From assembly GCF_900090325.1 (NCBI RefSeq), contig NZ_FMHW01000002.1, positions 3,721,001 to 3,785,000 of the forward strand: a DNA stretch of 64,000 nucleotides. Reading direction: 5' to 3'. Of the stretch, positions 33,151-42,228 are shown piece by piece. A model generated the notes under the pieces. The model was not told the DNA's origin and made no database searches. It saw only the letters and a program-made list of their open reading frames with translations. Both the position numbers and the translations under genes were made by a program. This DNA comes from Micromonospora pallida (GTDB lineage: Bacteria > Actinomycetota > Actinomycetes > Mycobacteriales > Micromonosporaceae). Position 1 is the stretch's first letter; each line of letters starts with the position of its first letter.

Positions 33151-33789
33151 TCAGGTCGGGTCCGGCGCGTAGAACGTCGTCGTGGCCTCGACCGCTGCGG
33201 CGACCTGCGCCGGGTCACCGCCCGCAGCGAGATGCGCCTCGCCCCAGGACGCGGCGCTGCGCCGGCTGAACTCGCGCGCCTCGGGCGACACCTCGAACTC
33301 GCCCGGGTTCTTGATCTCGCCGCCGGCCAGGTGCAGGGCCAGGCCGAGCAGGCCCAGGTCCCAGCCGACCCCGGTGGCGCCCGGACCGTACGTCGAGAAG
33401 AAGGCCTCGTCGACGACGGCCGTGTGGACCAGCTCGAACTCGGTGTCGCCGGACGGGCCGGGGGTCAGGCGCACCTCGACCTCGCTCGTACCGGCCTTGG
33501 CATCCGGGCCGAAGAGCCATGACACCTTGAGCAGCCGTGGGGGCTCGCACCGGAGGATCTCGCCACCCGCGTTCCCCTGCAACTGGTACCTCCCGCCCAG
33601 CCGCAGGTCGCCGCTGACCGGCAGGAACCAGCGGCTCAGCCGCTCGGCGCTGGTAATGGCGTCCCAGACGTCGTTGATCTCCGCGGCGTATCGACGGCGG
33701 AGCACCACCGCGTGCGCCTCGCCGGCTGGCACGCTGCCCATCCGCAGCTCGCGGTGCGCGGCCGCCAGTTCGTCCAGTATGTCCTTCAC
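33151..33789 (-). CDS. SRPBCC protein, Aha1-like ('activator of Hsp90 ATPase') family
   Basis: 212 residues. One START/SRPBCC domain: VVLRRRYAAEINDVWDAITS, AERLSRWFLPVSGDLRLGGR, YQLQGNAGGEILRCEPPRLL, then LKVSWLFGPDA and a final helix region. Proteins of this kind in actinobacteria often sit near ArsR regulators and are not linked to Hsp90 in function. It is not a polyketide cyclase by context or sequence. Confidence 0.8.
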   Translation of the reverse strand: MKDILDELAAAHRELRMGSVPAGEAHAVVLRRRYAAEINDVWDAITSAERLSRWFLPVSGDLRLGGRYQLQGNAGGEILRCEPPRLLKVSWLFGPDAKAGTSEVEVRLTPGPSGDTEFELVHTAVVDEAFFSTYGPGATGVGWDLGLLGLALHLAGGEIKNPGEFEVSPEAREFSRRSAASWGEAHLAAGGDPAQVAAAVEATTTFYAPDPT

Positions 33790-33858
33790 AGCTCGGAGCC
33801 TACTTCGGCCGGCGCCCTGGCGTCGGCGCCACCCATCGCGGAGACAGCCCGACGGCAG

Positions 33859-33894
33859 ACGGTCGGCCCCCGGTGCGGGCCGGGGGCCGACCGT
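33859..33894 (-). terminator. 15-bp hairpin after the membrane multicopper oxidase
   Basis: Perfect arms 33859-33873 and 33880-33894 (ACGGTCGGCCCCCGG and complement) with a 6-base loop, 17 bases downstream of the minus-strand stop at 33911. Probable terminator. Confidence 0.75.
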
Positions 33895-33910
33895 CCGTGC
33901 CAGCGGAGTG

Positions 33911-35995
33911 CTACTCCAGTTCGTTGGGGGTGTCGTGGCCGACCTCGTACGGGGTGGTCACGCCCTCGTAGATGACGTGCGACATCATGCCGGCCGCGGC
34001 GTGGTCGAGGTTGTGGCAGTGGTCCATCCACAGGCCCGGATTGTCGGCCTTGAAGGCCACCTCCCAGATCTCCCCCACCTCGACGTTGACCGTGTCCAGC
34101 CAGAGCGGGCTGCCGGTGGCCGGCTTGCCGTTGCGGCTGAGCACCAGCACGTGGTGGCCGTGCAGGTGCATCGGGTGGTCGAAGTGGCTGCGGTTGGCGA
34201 AGCGTACCTTCACCAGGTCGCCCTCGCGGACGGTGAGCGACGGGGCCTTCGGGAAGGCCATGCCGTTGCTGGCCCAGACGACGGTGAACTTACCGTCGTA
34301 GAACCACAGCTCGTTGTCGAAGACCAGCGAGTGCGTCTTGGTGAACTTGCTGTCCCGACCGAACTCGGTGGGCAGCGGCGAGCCGTACGTGGTGGGGTCG
34401 AACGTCTCCTGCGGCTTGTCCGGCGGCACGTCACCGGTGCCGTCGGCGCTAAACAGCAGACCGCCTTCGACGACCCGCAGCTCCTTGCCGTACCGCCGCA
34501 GTTCGGTGAGGCGGACCGGCTGTGCGGGCATGGCGAACTCGACGTCGTACCGGCCGCCGCCGCCGATGACGAGCTGCTTGCCGGCGACCTCGGTGGGTTC
34601 GTTGACCGGGTTGCCGTCGATGGCGACCACCTTGAACGGGGTCCCGGTCAGTGAGTACCGGTGGGTGGCGCCGTCGGTGTTGATCAGCCGGAGCCGGACC
34701 GGGGTACCCGGGGCCATCTTGCGCCGTTCGAGCTGGTCGATGGTGCCGAACAGGGCCGGTGGCTCCAGCGGCAGCTTGTCCTCGTACCAGGTGTGCGCGG
34801 AGACGATCAGGTCCTGGGTGCCGGGGGCGAGGTCCGACTGTTCCGGCTCGATGATCAGCGGCCCGAACAGGCCCTTCTTGACCTGGATGGAGGACTGCTG
34901 GTGGGAGTGGTACCAGTGGGTGCCGACCTCGTCCGGCCGGAACCGGTAGACGTGCGTGCCGCCGGGCTGGATCGCGTCCTGGGTGACCCCGGCGACGCCG
35001 TCCTCGGCGTTGGGTACGTCCACACCGTGCCAGTGCACCGACACGCTGGTGTCCGGCACCTTGTTGTGCACGGTGACCTCGATCAGCTCACCCTTCTTGA
35101 CCCGCAGCTCCGGCCCGGGGCTCTGCCCGTTGAACAGCCACGCGTCGACCTCCTTACCGGACGCCAGCCGCAGTTTCTGCGCCTCGGCGACCAGGGTGAA
35201 CTTCCGGTCCGGGGTCTCGCTACGCGGCCCGGTCAGGTCGGCCACGCTGACCGTACGACCGCCGCCGTGGCCGTGCGCGCCGGACGCCGAGACGCCGCCG
35301 TGGGCGTGGTCGGTCATGTTCATCCGCCCGGGCAGGACGGTCTCGTTGGCCGCCCAGCTCAGGCCACCGACCAGGACCAGGGCGAACACCGCGACGACGG
35401 CCACCCCGCGCACCGCCCGCACCGGCAGGGAGCGGCGGACCGGTCCGCCGTTCGCGGCGACCCGGTAGCGGTACTGCTGCCAGAGCCAGAGTCCGACCAG
35501 GACGGTCAGGAAGCCCACGTAGATGGTGAGGATCGGGACGAGCTGCGGCGGTCCCATGGTGACCAGGATGGCGGTGACGAAGCCGGTCAGCGCGCCCAGC
35601 GCGGTCGCCTGGAAGGGCACGACCGCCTGCGGGGCGAAGGTCGCCAGCCGGGTCTCGGCCGAGGGGTTCCGCCGGTGGGCGAGCCAGCGGGGCACCGCCA
35701 GCACCAGCACCGCCACCGCCGGCAGGATCACCAGGGGCAGCGCCACGGCGACCCGGTCGGCCACGAAGAGGTAGTCGAAGCTGCCCATCAGCGCGGTGGT
35801 GACCAGCCGGCCGGCGACGCCGAGCCAGCCGAGGGCGACCAGCACCAGCATGAAGGTGGCCCGGCGTCGGCCCCGCTTGTCGGAGCGGTGGCGGGGCTTA
35901 CGCGCCACCAGGACCGCGCTCGTGCCCCACAGCAGGGTGAGGAAGAGCGCGACCTCGATGTCGTAGTTCAGATAACTTTCGAACAACACGGGCAA
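33911..35995 (-). CDS. Multicopper oxidase fused to an N-terminal membrane domain
   Basis: 694 residues. About five membrane spans occupy residues 1-225 (e.g. VALFLTLLWGTSAVLVARK and the last, VAVVAVFALVLVGGLSWAAN). An exported oxidase follows, with copper motifs HWHGVDVPNAEDG, THWYHSHQQSS, HPMHLHGHHVLVL and HCHNLDHAAAGMM. The oxidase domain probably faces outside. Substrate unknown; laccase-type phenol oxidation fits the aromatic cluster. It and the Tat multicopper oxidase at 19814 form a pair. The acyltransferase gene ends 36 bases upstream on the same strand. Confidence 0.85.
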   Translation of the reverse strand: MPVLFESYLNYDIEVALFLTLLWGTSAVLVARKPRHRSDKRGRRRATFMLVLVALGWLGVAGRLVTTALMGSFDYLFVADRVAVALPLVILPAVAVLVLAVPRWLAHRRNPSAETRLATFAPQAVVPFQATALGALTGFVTAILVTMGPPQLVPILTIYVGFLTVLVGLWLWQQYRYRVAANGGPVRRSLPVRAVRGVAVVAVFALVLVGGLSWAANETVLPGRMNMTDHAHGGVSASGAHGHGGGRTVSVADLTGPRSETPDRKFTLVAEAQKLRLASGKEVDAWLFNGQSPGPELRVKKGELIEVTVHNKVPDTSVSVHWHGVDVPNAEDGVAGVTQDAIQPGGTHVYRFRPDEVGTHWYHSHQQSSIQVKKGLFGPLIIEPEQSDLAPGTQDLIVSAHTWYEDKLPLEPPALFGTIDQLERRKMAPGTPVRLRLINTDGATHRYSLTGTPFKVVAIDGNPVNEPTEVAGKQLVIGGGGRYDVEFAMPAQPVRLTELRRYGKELRVVEGGLLFSADGTGDVPPDKPQETFDPTTYGSPLPTEFGRDSKFTKTHSLVFDNELWFYDGKFTVVWASNGMAFPKAPSLTVREGDLVKVRFANRSHFDHPMHLHGHHVLVLSRNGKPATGSPLWLDTVNVEVGEIWEVAFKADNPGLWMDHCHNLDHAAAGMMSHVIYEGVTTPYEVGHDTPNELE

Positions 35996-36031
35996 CCTCC
36001 GTGATCGGACAGAGTCGGTCGGGGGTGGTGG

Positions 36032-37924
36032 TCAGGGGCGGGCGGACGTGCCGTCCACCGCGTCCCACCGGAGTTCGTGGCCCTCGGTCCAGATCCGCGC
36101 GGCGGCGGCGAGCACGCTCCTGCGGTCGGCGACCGGCGTACCGGGCGTGGCCGGCAGCAGCGCCACCACGTCGCTGGCCTTCGACCGCACCGCGCGGTGC
36201 TGGCGGGCCACGTTGGTCAGCCCCTGACCGGCGCCGGCCTCCACGAGCAGCAGGTCACCGGTGGCGAGCAGCGCGTCGAGCGCCGGCCAGAACAGCACCG
36301 GGTCGGCGAGCTGGGTGGTCCAGAACGTCGGGTCGTCGGCGGTCGCGGCGTCCAACTTCCGGCCGACGTACGCGGAATAGACCGGGTCGACCGGCGCGCC
36401 GGGCCGGGCCGCCTCGACCGCGGGACGGGTGGCCAGGGAGGCGTCCAGTACGACCGGGCTGTGGAACGCCTGACGGGCCTTGGCCAGCCGGCAGATGTAC
36501 CCCTGTTCGCGCAGTTTCTCCTGGACCACGGCCAGCGCCTCGTCCGGGCCGGCCAGCATGGTCTGTCGGGGCGCGTTGACGGCGGCGATGGCGACCTGCC
36601 CGGTCGGGTCCAGGGTCAGGTACGACTGGAGTTCCTCGGCGGGGGCCGCGACGGCGAGCATCCCACCGGACGGCGTACGGACGACCTCGGTGACCCGGGC
36701 GCGCATCAGCCGGACGGCGGCGGGCAGGCTGAACACCCCGCCCAGGGTGGCGGCGACCATCTCCCCGGCGCTGTGCCCGAGCAGGGCGACCGGCCGGACC
36801 CCCCAGGAGCGGACCATCGCGCCGAGCGCATAGCCGATGCCGAACAGCAGCGGCTGGGCGCGAGAGCCGTCGTCGAAGGGAATACTCGGGTCGTCGGAAA
36901 GCCACTCGTCGCGCAGCTGTTCCCCGCCGTCGCCCCAGAGGGCGAAGAAGGTGTCCAGCGCGGTGGTGAAGACCGGGTCGTGTCCGTACAGGCCGGCGCC
37001 CATGCGCGGGTACTGCGCGCCCTGGCCGGGGAAGAGCAGCGCGACCGGGCGGCCCTTCGGCTCGGTGGGCCGGTGCCGGTCCAGCAGGTTGGCCGCTTCG
37101 GTGGCGTCGGCCGCCACGACCGCGCCGCGTACTCCGCCGGAGGTGGCTCGGCGGGGAGCGTGTCGGGCGAGCGTCTCGACGCGCTGCCGGTCGTCGCCGA
37201 GCAGGTCCCCGTCGAAGCGGACGAGCCGCCCCATCGCCTGGCGGCGGCGCTCCTCGGCCGCCGCGTCAACGGCCGACCAGCGGATCAGCAGCGGGTCCCC
37301 GCTCGGGCGTTCCGGCGCGGGTGGGGGCAGCAGGACCACCGAGTGTCCCCGCCGGGAGGTGTCCGGCAGCGCGACCGGGGTGGGGGCGCGGTGGTCGGCG
37401 ACCGGGTTCGGGTGGTGGCAGCCGTCGGTGAGCATGCGCCGCAGGTCGCCCGGGCGCAGCACGTCGGAGCGGGACCGGTCGGCCTCGGTGCGGTCGGTGA
37501 TCCGGACGACGATCAGCGGCGGTTCGTCGGGCGACCAGCACTCGGCGAGGCGGCGCAGCGCCACCACCAGCCAGCGGCCCGGCTCGTCCTCGAGTTCGGC
37601 CGCGACCAGGGCGAGGTCGGCCTGGCCCCGGGCCAGCTCGGTCGCCGCGTGGTGCAGCGCCGCGCAGAGCCGGGGTACGAACACCGTCGCCCCGGCGGCG
37701 CCCGGCGGTACGCAGGCCGAGGTGACCCCGCCCTCGTACCCGGGTGGGGGGTTCGTGCCGGTCAGCACGAGCGACGTCCGCCGGCCCCGCCGTACCGTCG
37801 AGCCAAGCCGGTCGACCACGGTCGCGACGGTCGCCGCGCGGCCGGTGTTTCCCGTTCCGTCCCGCTCCGACGGTCCGACCGCCCACGACACGATCGCGGC
37901 GTCAGTCGCTGCCATCGCGGTCAC
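36032..37924 (-). CDS. Stand-alone acyltransferase with a degenerate KS-like N-terminal region
   Basis: 630 residues. The AT domain (about 300-600) begins VALLFPGQGAQYPRMGAGLY, has the active-site motif GHSAGE (Ser385), and RQAFHSPVV, whose AFH pattern resembles the HAFH motif of malonyl-specific ATs. The first ~290 residues are not a known free domain. One stretch, TSACVPPGAAGATVFVPRLC then AALHHAATELARGQADLALV, recalls the active-site helix region of ketosynthases in degraded form. A discrete AT may load malonyl-CoA or a starter onto the type II ACP. The GTG/ATG start at 37924 is uncertain. Confidence 0.75.
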   Translation of the reverse strand: MTAMAATDAAIVSWAVGPSERDGTGNTGRAATVATVVDRLGSTVRRGRRTSLVLTGTNPPPGYEGGVTSACVPPGAAGATVFVPRLCAALHHAATELARGQADLALVAAELEDEPGRWLVVALRRLAECWSPDEPPLIVVRITDRTEADRSRSDVLRPGDLRRMLTDGCHHPNPVADHRAPTPVALPDTSRRGHSVVLLPPPAPERPSGDPLLIRWSAVDAAAEERRRQAMGRLVRFDGDLLGDDRQRVETLARHAPRRATSGGVRGAVVAADATEAANLLDRHRPTEPKGRPVALLFPGQGAQYPRMGAGLYGHDPVFTTALDTFFALWGDGGEQLRDEWLSDDPSIPFDDGSRAQPLLFGIGYALGAMVRSWGVRPVALLGHSAGEMVAATLGGVFSLPAAVRLMRARVTEVVRTPSGGMLAVAAPAEELQSYLTLDPTGQVAIAAVNAPRQTMLAGPDEALAVVQEKLREQGYICRLAKARQAFHSPVVLDASLATRPAVEAARPGAPVDPVYSAYVGRKLDAATADDPTFWTTQLADPVLFWPALDALLATGDLLLVEAGAGQGLTNVARQHRAVRSKASDVVALLPATPGTPVADRRSVLAAAARIWTEGHELRWDAVDGTSARP

Positions 37925-38028
37925 CTCTCTCCCGCTCCGGGCCCGACCATCGCCGGCGACCGTGCAGGGCTGTCCGAGCGGGTCGCGCCGATGTCGTCCT
38001 AGTCCGGACCGACAGTGGCGGTCGATTC

Positions 38029-38046
38029 TCGAAAACGGTTCGAAGG
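38029..38046 (+). promoter_or_regulatory. TCGAAAA-cggt-TCGAAGG heptamers, SARP-site-like
   Basis: Two TCGA heptamers with a 4-base gap (11-bp period) in the divergent gap between the acyltransferase and DUF1772 genes. A further TCGATTC touches the left one (38022). SARP activators use this layout. No clear -10 follows on either strand, so the call is weak. Confidence 0.35.
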
Positions 38047-38181
38047 CACCTGGAAGGAAGTCCTGCTCCCGGCTCCTCCAGCGATCCTCAGAGTTGGCGT
38101 TGAGACGCCCGGCCGAGGATGTCCCGAAGCCAGTTCGACCGCATGCGGTCGAGCCACCCTCGGGTTGGAAGCGAGAACGAC

Positions 38182-38649
38182 ATGACCTGGACCCAGCTCC
38201 TGGTCCCGATCACCCTGACGGGTACCGGGATGGCGGCCGGCGGGCTGATGATCACTGTGCTTGGTGGGGTGCCGCTGCTGCTCCGGCTGCCGACCGACCA
38301 GTACGTGCCGATCCACCAGTTCCTGGTGACCCGCTTCGATCCGTTCATGCCGATCTGCATGATCACGTCACTTCTCGTCGACCTGGTGCTGGCCGTCGTG
38401 CTGGACAACCCGGTGGCGCGGATCGGCTTCGGGGCGTCCGCCGTCCTGCTGTTCGGCGCGATGGTCATCTCGATGACCAAGAACGTCCCGATCAACCGGT
38501 GGCTCAAGACCCTCGACCCGGAGCGGTTGCCGGAGAACTTCGAGCAGATCAATCCGCGGGTCCGCTGGGGGAAGTGGAACTCGATCCGGACGACCCTCGT
38601 CGTCATCGCCCTGGGGCTCAGCGCGATCGCCACCGGCCCGCTGCTCTAG
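38182..38649 (+). CDS. DUF1772 anthrone-oxygenase-like membrane protein (first of two)
   Basis: 155 residues from the ATG at 38182. About four membrane spans: LLVPITLTGTGMAAGGLMIT, CMITSLLVDLVLAVVL, a GFGASAVLLFGAMVISM span and a last TTLVVIALGLSAIATG. It has the NVPINRWL motif shared with the paralogue at 42225, and HQFLVTRFDPFMP. DUF1772 proteins near aromatic PKS genes are thought to oxidise an anthrone or similar phenol without a cofactor. It opens the plus-strand side of a divergent pair. Confidence 0.78.
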   Translation: MTWTQLLVPITLTGTGMAAGGLMITVLGGVPLLLRLPTDQYVPIHQFLVTRFDPFMPICMITSLLVDLVLAVVLDNPVARIGFGASAVLLFGAMVISMTKNVPINRWLKTLDPERLPENFEQINPRVRWGKWNSIRTTLVVIALGLSAIATGPLL

Positions 38650-38773
38650 CGCTTTCCCGTCGTCTCCCCAGCCGCCCTGCCCCCCGTTCGTTGCTCGTCG
38701 ATCAGATACTCACCCGACCGACCGTGACCGGTCGGGCACCGGACGATCCCCCTCAATGGAAGGTACGCACGCG

Positions 38774-39700
38774 ATGAGCCATGACACGGACACCGCCGGC
38801 CGGACGGTGGACCACTCGGACACACCCGCCGACCGCCGCTTCGTGATCGGCCGCGACGTCGGCACGGCCGCCAGCTGGTTCCGCATCCTCTACGGACTGA
38901 TCGCGGTCGCCAGCCTCTGGTACCGGATCGACAAGGCCCTGGACGGGGGCGAACTGGTCATGATGGTGGTCTGGTTCGCCGTGATAGCGGCGGTCTACAC
39001 CGCCGTCATCTGGTTCTTCGGGCGGATCGACCGGTTCCAGGGCGTCAGCCCGTGGATCCCGTCGGCGCTGCTGCAACTACCGATGATGCTCTACCCGATG
39101 GGCATCGGCTCGGCCCCGATGCACCAGGCGCTGGCCGTCTACACCACGCTCGGCGTGCTGCTCTGCGGTGTGGCGCGGTACGGCGGGCTGGAGGTCGCCG
39201 CCCTGCCGATGCTGCTGCTCGGACGCCGGACGGTGCTGTACAGCCCGTTCAACGCCATCGACATCACCGAGCAGGCGTTCCGACAGGAGCGGACGCGGGG
39301 CGTCATGTGGGTCACCTCGCTCGCGCTGACCGTGTTCGTCCTCATCGAGTACTGGTGGGTGGGCCTGCTGCTCAGCGTCCCGCCGGCGAAGGACCTGCTC
39401 GGCGAGTCGATCCGGCTCCCCGGCTACTGGGTGCTGCTGCTGCTCGTCCCGGTCGTCTGGTTCGCCGCCCTCGCGGCGCGCGGCCGGGACCGGTACCGGA
39501 CGGTCCCGATCGGCCAGCGGTGGCCGGGACTCGCCGCGCTGGTGCTGCTGGCGCTCGTCCCGATGCTCGGCAACCGGCAGGTGCCGGACGCGCTCTGGGG
39601 CATCATCATGTTCGTCGGTCTGGTCGTCGGCCTGGTCACCCTGGTCCGCCTGCCGTTCCGCAAGGCGTCCAACCGCCGCGAGGTGGGCGTCGCCCACTGA
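38774..39700 (+). CDS. Eight-span membrane protein of unknown family
   Basis: 308 residues from the ATG at 38774 (GGAAGG lies upstream; an ATG at 38756 is also in frame). About eight hydrophobic spans, e.g. LVMMVVWFAVIAAVYTAVIW, GVMWVTSLALTVFVLIEYWW and WGIIMFVGLVVGLVTLVRL. The N-terminal ~35 residues are polar. I do not recognise the family with confidence. It lies 124 bases after the DUF1772 gene on the same strand and may be cotranscribed, so a role as an accessory to the membrane oxidation steps is conceivable. Confidence 0.6.
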   Translation: MSHDTDTAGRTVDHSDTPADRRFVIGRDVGTAASWFRILYGLIAVASLWYRIDKALDGGELVMMVVWFAVIAAVYTAVIWFFGRIDRFQGVSPWIPSALLQLPMMLYPMGIGSAPMHQALAVYTTLGVLLCGVARYGGLEVAALPMLLLGRRTVLYSPFNAIDITEQAFRQERTRGVMWVTSLALTVFVLIEYWWVGLLLSVPPAKDLLGESIRLPGYWVLLLLVPVVWFAALAARGRDRYRTVPIGQRWPGLAALVLLALVPMLGNRQVPDALWGIIMFVGLVVGLVTLVRLPFRKASNRREVGVAH

Positions 39701-39733
39701 TCCGTCCCGTCGCACTGTTCCCATCCCCGTCGC

Positions 39734-39771
39734 CGATCGGCCGGGCACCCCTCCGGGTGCCCGGCCGATCG
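39734..39771 (+). terminator. 17-bp hairpin with T-run
   Basis: Perfect arms CGATCGGCCGGGCACCC and complement (39734-39750, 39755-39771), 4-base loop, then CCTTTTC. The best intrinsic terminator in the window; it ends the transcript of the eight-span protein gene. Confidence 0.85.
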
Positions 39772-39810
39772 CCTTTTCGGCGCACTCCCCCGACCGTTGC
39801 CGTCCACCCG

Positions 39811-40091
39811 CCGACCGCCATCCCCCGGCCGACCGCCATCCCTCCGCCGACCGCCATCCCCCGAGATCGTCTCCGTATGCGGCAACTCGGGGCCTCCTGC
39901 GCGGACGACACCCCGGGATGCCGCACTTCGGGGTGTCGTCCGCGTGGGAGACCCCGGGATGCCGCAACTGGGGAGGCCAGCCGGGTGGCCCCAGGGTCCG
40001 GGCCGGGGGCCGAGTCCGGGGTCCGGGCCGGGGGCCGAGTCCGGGGTCCGGGCCGGGGCCGAGTCCGGGGTCCGGGCCGGGGCCGAGTCCG
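39811..40091. repeat. Repeat-rich intergenic stretch: 18-bp x3, a 15-bp hairpin, 25-bp x4
   Basis: Within the 401-base gap 39701-40101: CCGACCGCCATCCC-based units of 18 bases at 39811, 39829 and 39847; a perfect 15-bp hairpin with arms 39900-39914 and 39930-39944 (CGCGGACGACACCCC and complement); and four units of 24-25 bases beginning GGGTCCGGGCC at 39994, 40019, 40044 and 40068. No gene was found here. Slippage-prone DNA and possible structured RNA; function unknown. Confidence 0.8.
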
Positions 40092-40101
40092 GGAAGCGGC
40101 G

Positions 40102-40572
40102 TCAGAGGGCGGTGGCCCAGGCGATGACCTGGTCGATGGACTGGCGGGTGAGCCCGATCGCCGGGTCGGCGGTGATCAGCAGGGTGGGAGCGGCGCGGTC
40201 CGCGGCCCAGTCGTACGCCTCCGGGGTGTGCAGGTCGTCGATCCACGCCGCTGGTCGTCGTCCGGCGTAGGCGGCGATACGCGGGACCTTCGCGCCGGGG
40301 TCGAACGGCGCCGGTGGCATGGTCACCACGGGCAACGACGCGATGCGCAGCAGCGGGGCGAGGAGTTGGTTCGCCTCGTCGTTCCAGCTGCTGGCCCAGG
40401 CGACGTCCAGGACCTCGCCGGCGGCGGAGAGCCACGCGCCGTGCGCGGGGTTGACCCGGATGGGCGCCTCACCGGGGAAGAGGTGGTGGTCGGTGAAGCC
40501 GACCGGCGGGTCGGGCGCGCCGTACGGGTTGAGGACGCCGTCGATGTCGAGCAGGAGCAGGGGTCGGGTCAC
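40102..40572 (-). CDS. HAD-like hypothetical protein
   Basis: 156 residues from a GTG at 40572. The start RPLLLLDIDGVLNPYG is the first HAD motif (DxDGxxN), with the two Asp ready for phosphoryl chemistry. Later parts (VAWASSWNDEANQLLAPLL and AAWIDDLHTPEAYDWA) match the SSW and DD pattern of small actinobacterial HAD relatives. Likely a phosphatase, substrate unknown. It is one gene away from the exporter and is not clearly part of the cluster. Confidence 0.75.
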   Translation of the reverse strand: MTRPLLLLDIDGVLNPYGAPDPPVGFTDHHLFPGEAPIRVNPAHGAWLSAAGEVLDVAWASSWNDEANQLLAPLLRIASLPVVTMPPAPFDPGAKVPRIAAYAGRRPAAWIDDLHTPEAYDWAADRAAPTLLITADPAIGLTRQSIDQVIAWATAL

Positions 40573-40667
40573 CCGGCGATTCTGCCGTGGCTGGACACGG
40601 CACCGGAGGACCCGGAGATCCGCTTGTGGCTGGTCCCACGACGCCGGACCGGTTGTGGCTGGACGCA

Positions 40668-40711
40668 CTGCTGTCGGGGTGCCCGGCTGGTACCGGGCAC
40701 CCCGACAGCAG
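40668..40711. terminator. 19-bp hairpin next to the exporter gene
   Basis: Perfect arms 40668-40686 and 40693-40711 (CTGCTGTCGGGGTGCCCGG and complement), loop CTGGTA, 9 bases beyond the stop of the minus-strand exporter. A very stable terminator. The rest of the 40573-40719 gap shows nothing else. Confidence 0.8.
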
Positions 40712-40719
40712 CGGGAGTG

Positions 40720-42228
40720 TCAGCGGGCGGCGGCGTCGACCTTGCGGGGCAGGAAGAAGACCAGCGCCACGACCATGAGGCAGAGCAGCACCTGTAGGCC
40801 GAGGGTCCAGCTCATCGCGTCGACGAAGCGGGCCCGGCTGGCGGTGTCCTGGTCGGCGAGGAGACCGAAGAAGACCGCACCGGTCACCGCGACGCCGAGC
40901 ACCCCACCGGTCTGCTTGAAGGTGGAGAAGATGCCCGACGCGGACCCGGCGTCGACGTGCGGGATGCCGGCCAGGGTGACGTTGAGCATCGGCGCGCTGA
41001 CCAGTCCCATCCCGACGCCGACCACGGAAAGGCTGACCACGATCGGCAGCGAGGTCAGTTCGGCGCCGGAGGCGACCACGACCGCGTTCAGACCGGCCAT
41101 GCCGAGGGTCATCAGCACCGCGCCGACCACCAGGGCGGTCCGGCCGGCGCTGCGGGCCAGCGGGATCGCCACCATCGAGGCGAGCGCGGTGCCGATCGCC
41201 CAGGACGCGACCGTCCAACCGGTCCGGTCGGCGGTGAAGCCGAGACCACTCTGCAGGAAGACCACGAAGGTCAGGAAGAAGCCCCACATCAGCGCGGAGA
41301 CGATGAGGTTCGCCAGCACCCCGGCGGTGAACGTCCGCTGCCCGAACAGGTGCAGCGCCACCAGCGGCGACTCACCGGCCCGTTCCTTGCGCCGCTCGAA
41401 GCGGACGAGCAGCACGAACGCCGGCACCGAGGCGACCAGGCAGACCCACGACCACCACGGCCAGCCGAGTTCCCGGCCGTACATCAGCGGGTGCAGCAGG
41501 AGCAGCAGCGCGGCGGCGGCCAGAAACACCCCGCCCAGGTCGAAGCCGCCACCCCGCTCGTCCCGGGACTCGGGCAGCCAGGCGACCGCGCCGAAGAAGG
41601 CGGCCACACCGATCGGCAGGTTGATCAGGAAGATGGTCCGCCAGCCCCAGCCGAACAGGTCGGCGCTCATCAGCACCCCGCCGAGCATCGGGCCGGAGAC
41701 CGTGGCCAGGCCGATGACCAGGCCGTAGACGGCGAGCAGCGGGGCCCGGCGGGCGGGCGGCACCAGGACCTGGAAGACCGCGAGGATCTGCGGGCCCATG
41801 ATCGCGGCGGTGATGCCCTGCGCCACTCGGGCGGCGACGAGCCAGCCGACGTCACCGGCGATCCCGGCGAGCACGGAGGCGATGGTGAAGCCGGCCAGAC
41901 CGACCAGGAACGCCCGCTTACGGCCGAACGCGTCGCCGATCCGGCCGCCGGTGACCAGCAGGAGGGCGAACGGCAGGGTGTACCCGGCGAGGACCCACTG
42001 CATCGAGGCGTAACTCGCGCCCAGCCCGTCCTGGATGGACGGCACCGCGATGTTGACGCCGGTGGTGTCGAAGCCGGTCATGAAGGCGGCCACGAGCACC
42101 ACGGTGAGCGCGGCGCCGAGCCGCCGCACGGGCGGCGGGCCGCCGGTGGCGGCGGTGCCGGCCGGCGGGGCGGCGGCGGGCCGTGGGGTCACCACGTCGG
42201 GTGTGGTGCCGGGGGTTGTCGCGGTCAC
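40720..42228 (-). CDS. MFS drug exporter, EmrB/QacA (DHA2) type
   Basis: 502 residues from a GTG at 42228, overlapping the stop of the upstream DUF1772 gene by GTGA. About 14 spans. Motifs: VAAFMTGFDTTGVNIAVPSI in span 1, GRIGDAFGRKRAFLVG as MFS motif A, and RVAQGITAAIMGPQILAVF as motif B. Such exporters usually give self-resistance; here it probably exports the aromatic polyketide. Coupled translation with the DUF1772 gene supports a cluster role. Confidence 0.87.
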   Translation of the reverse strand: MTATTPGTTPDVVTPRPAAAPPAGTAATGGPPPVRRLGAALTVVLVAAFMTGFDTTGVNIAVPSIQDGLGASYASMQWVLAGYTLPFALLLVTGGRIGDAFGRKRAFLVGLAGFTIASVLAGIAGDVGWLVAARVAQGITAAIMGPQILAVFQVLVPPARRAPLLAVYGLVIGLATVSGPMLGGVLMSADLFGWGWRTIFLINLPIGVAAFFGAVAWLPESRDERGGGFDLGGVFLAAAALLLLLHPLMYGRELGWPWWSWVCLVASVPAFVLLVRFERRKERAGESPLVALHLFGQRTFTAGVLANLIVSALMWGFFLTFVVFLQSGLGFTADRTGWTVASWAIGTALASMVAIPLARSAGRTALVVGAVLMTLGMAGLNAVVVASGAELTSLPIVVSLSVVGVGMGLVSAPMLNVTLAGIPHVDAGSASGIFSTFKQTGGVLGVAVTGAVFFGLLADQDTASRARFVDAMSWTLGLQVLLCLMVVALVFFLPRKVDAAAR

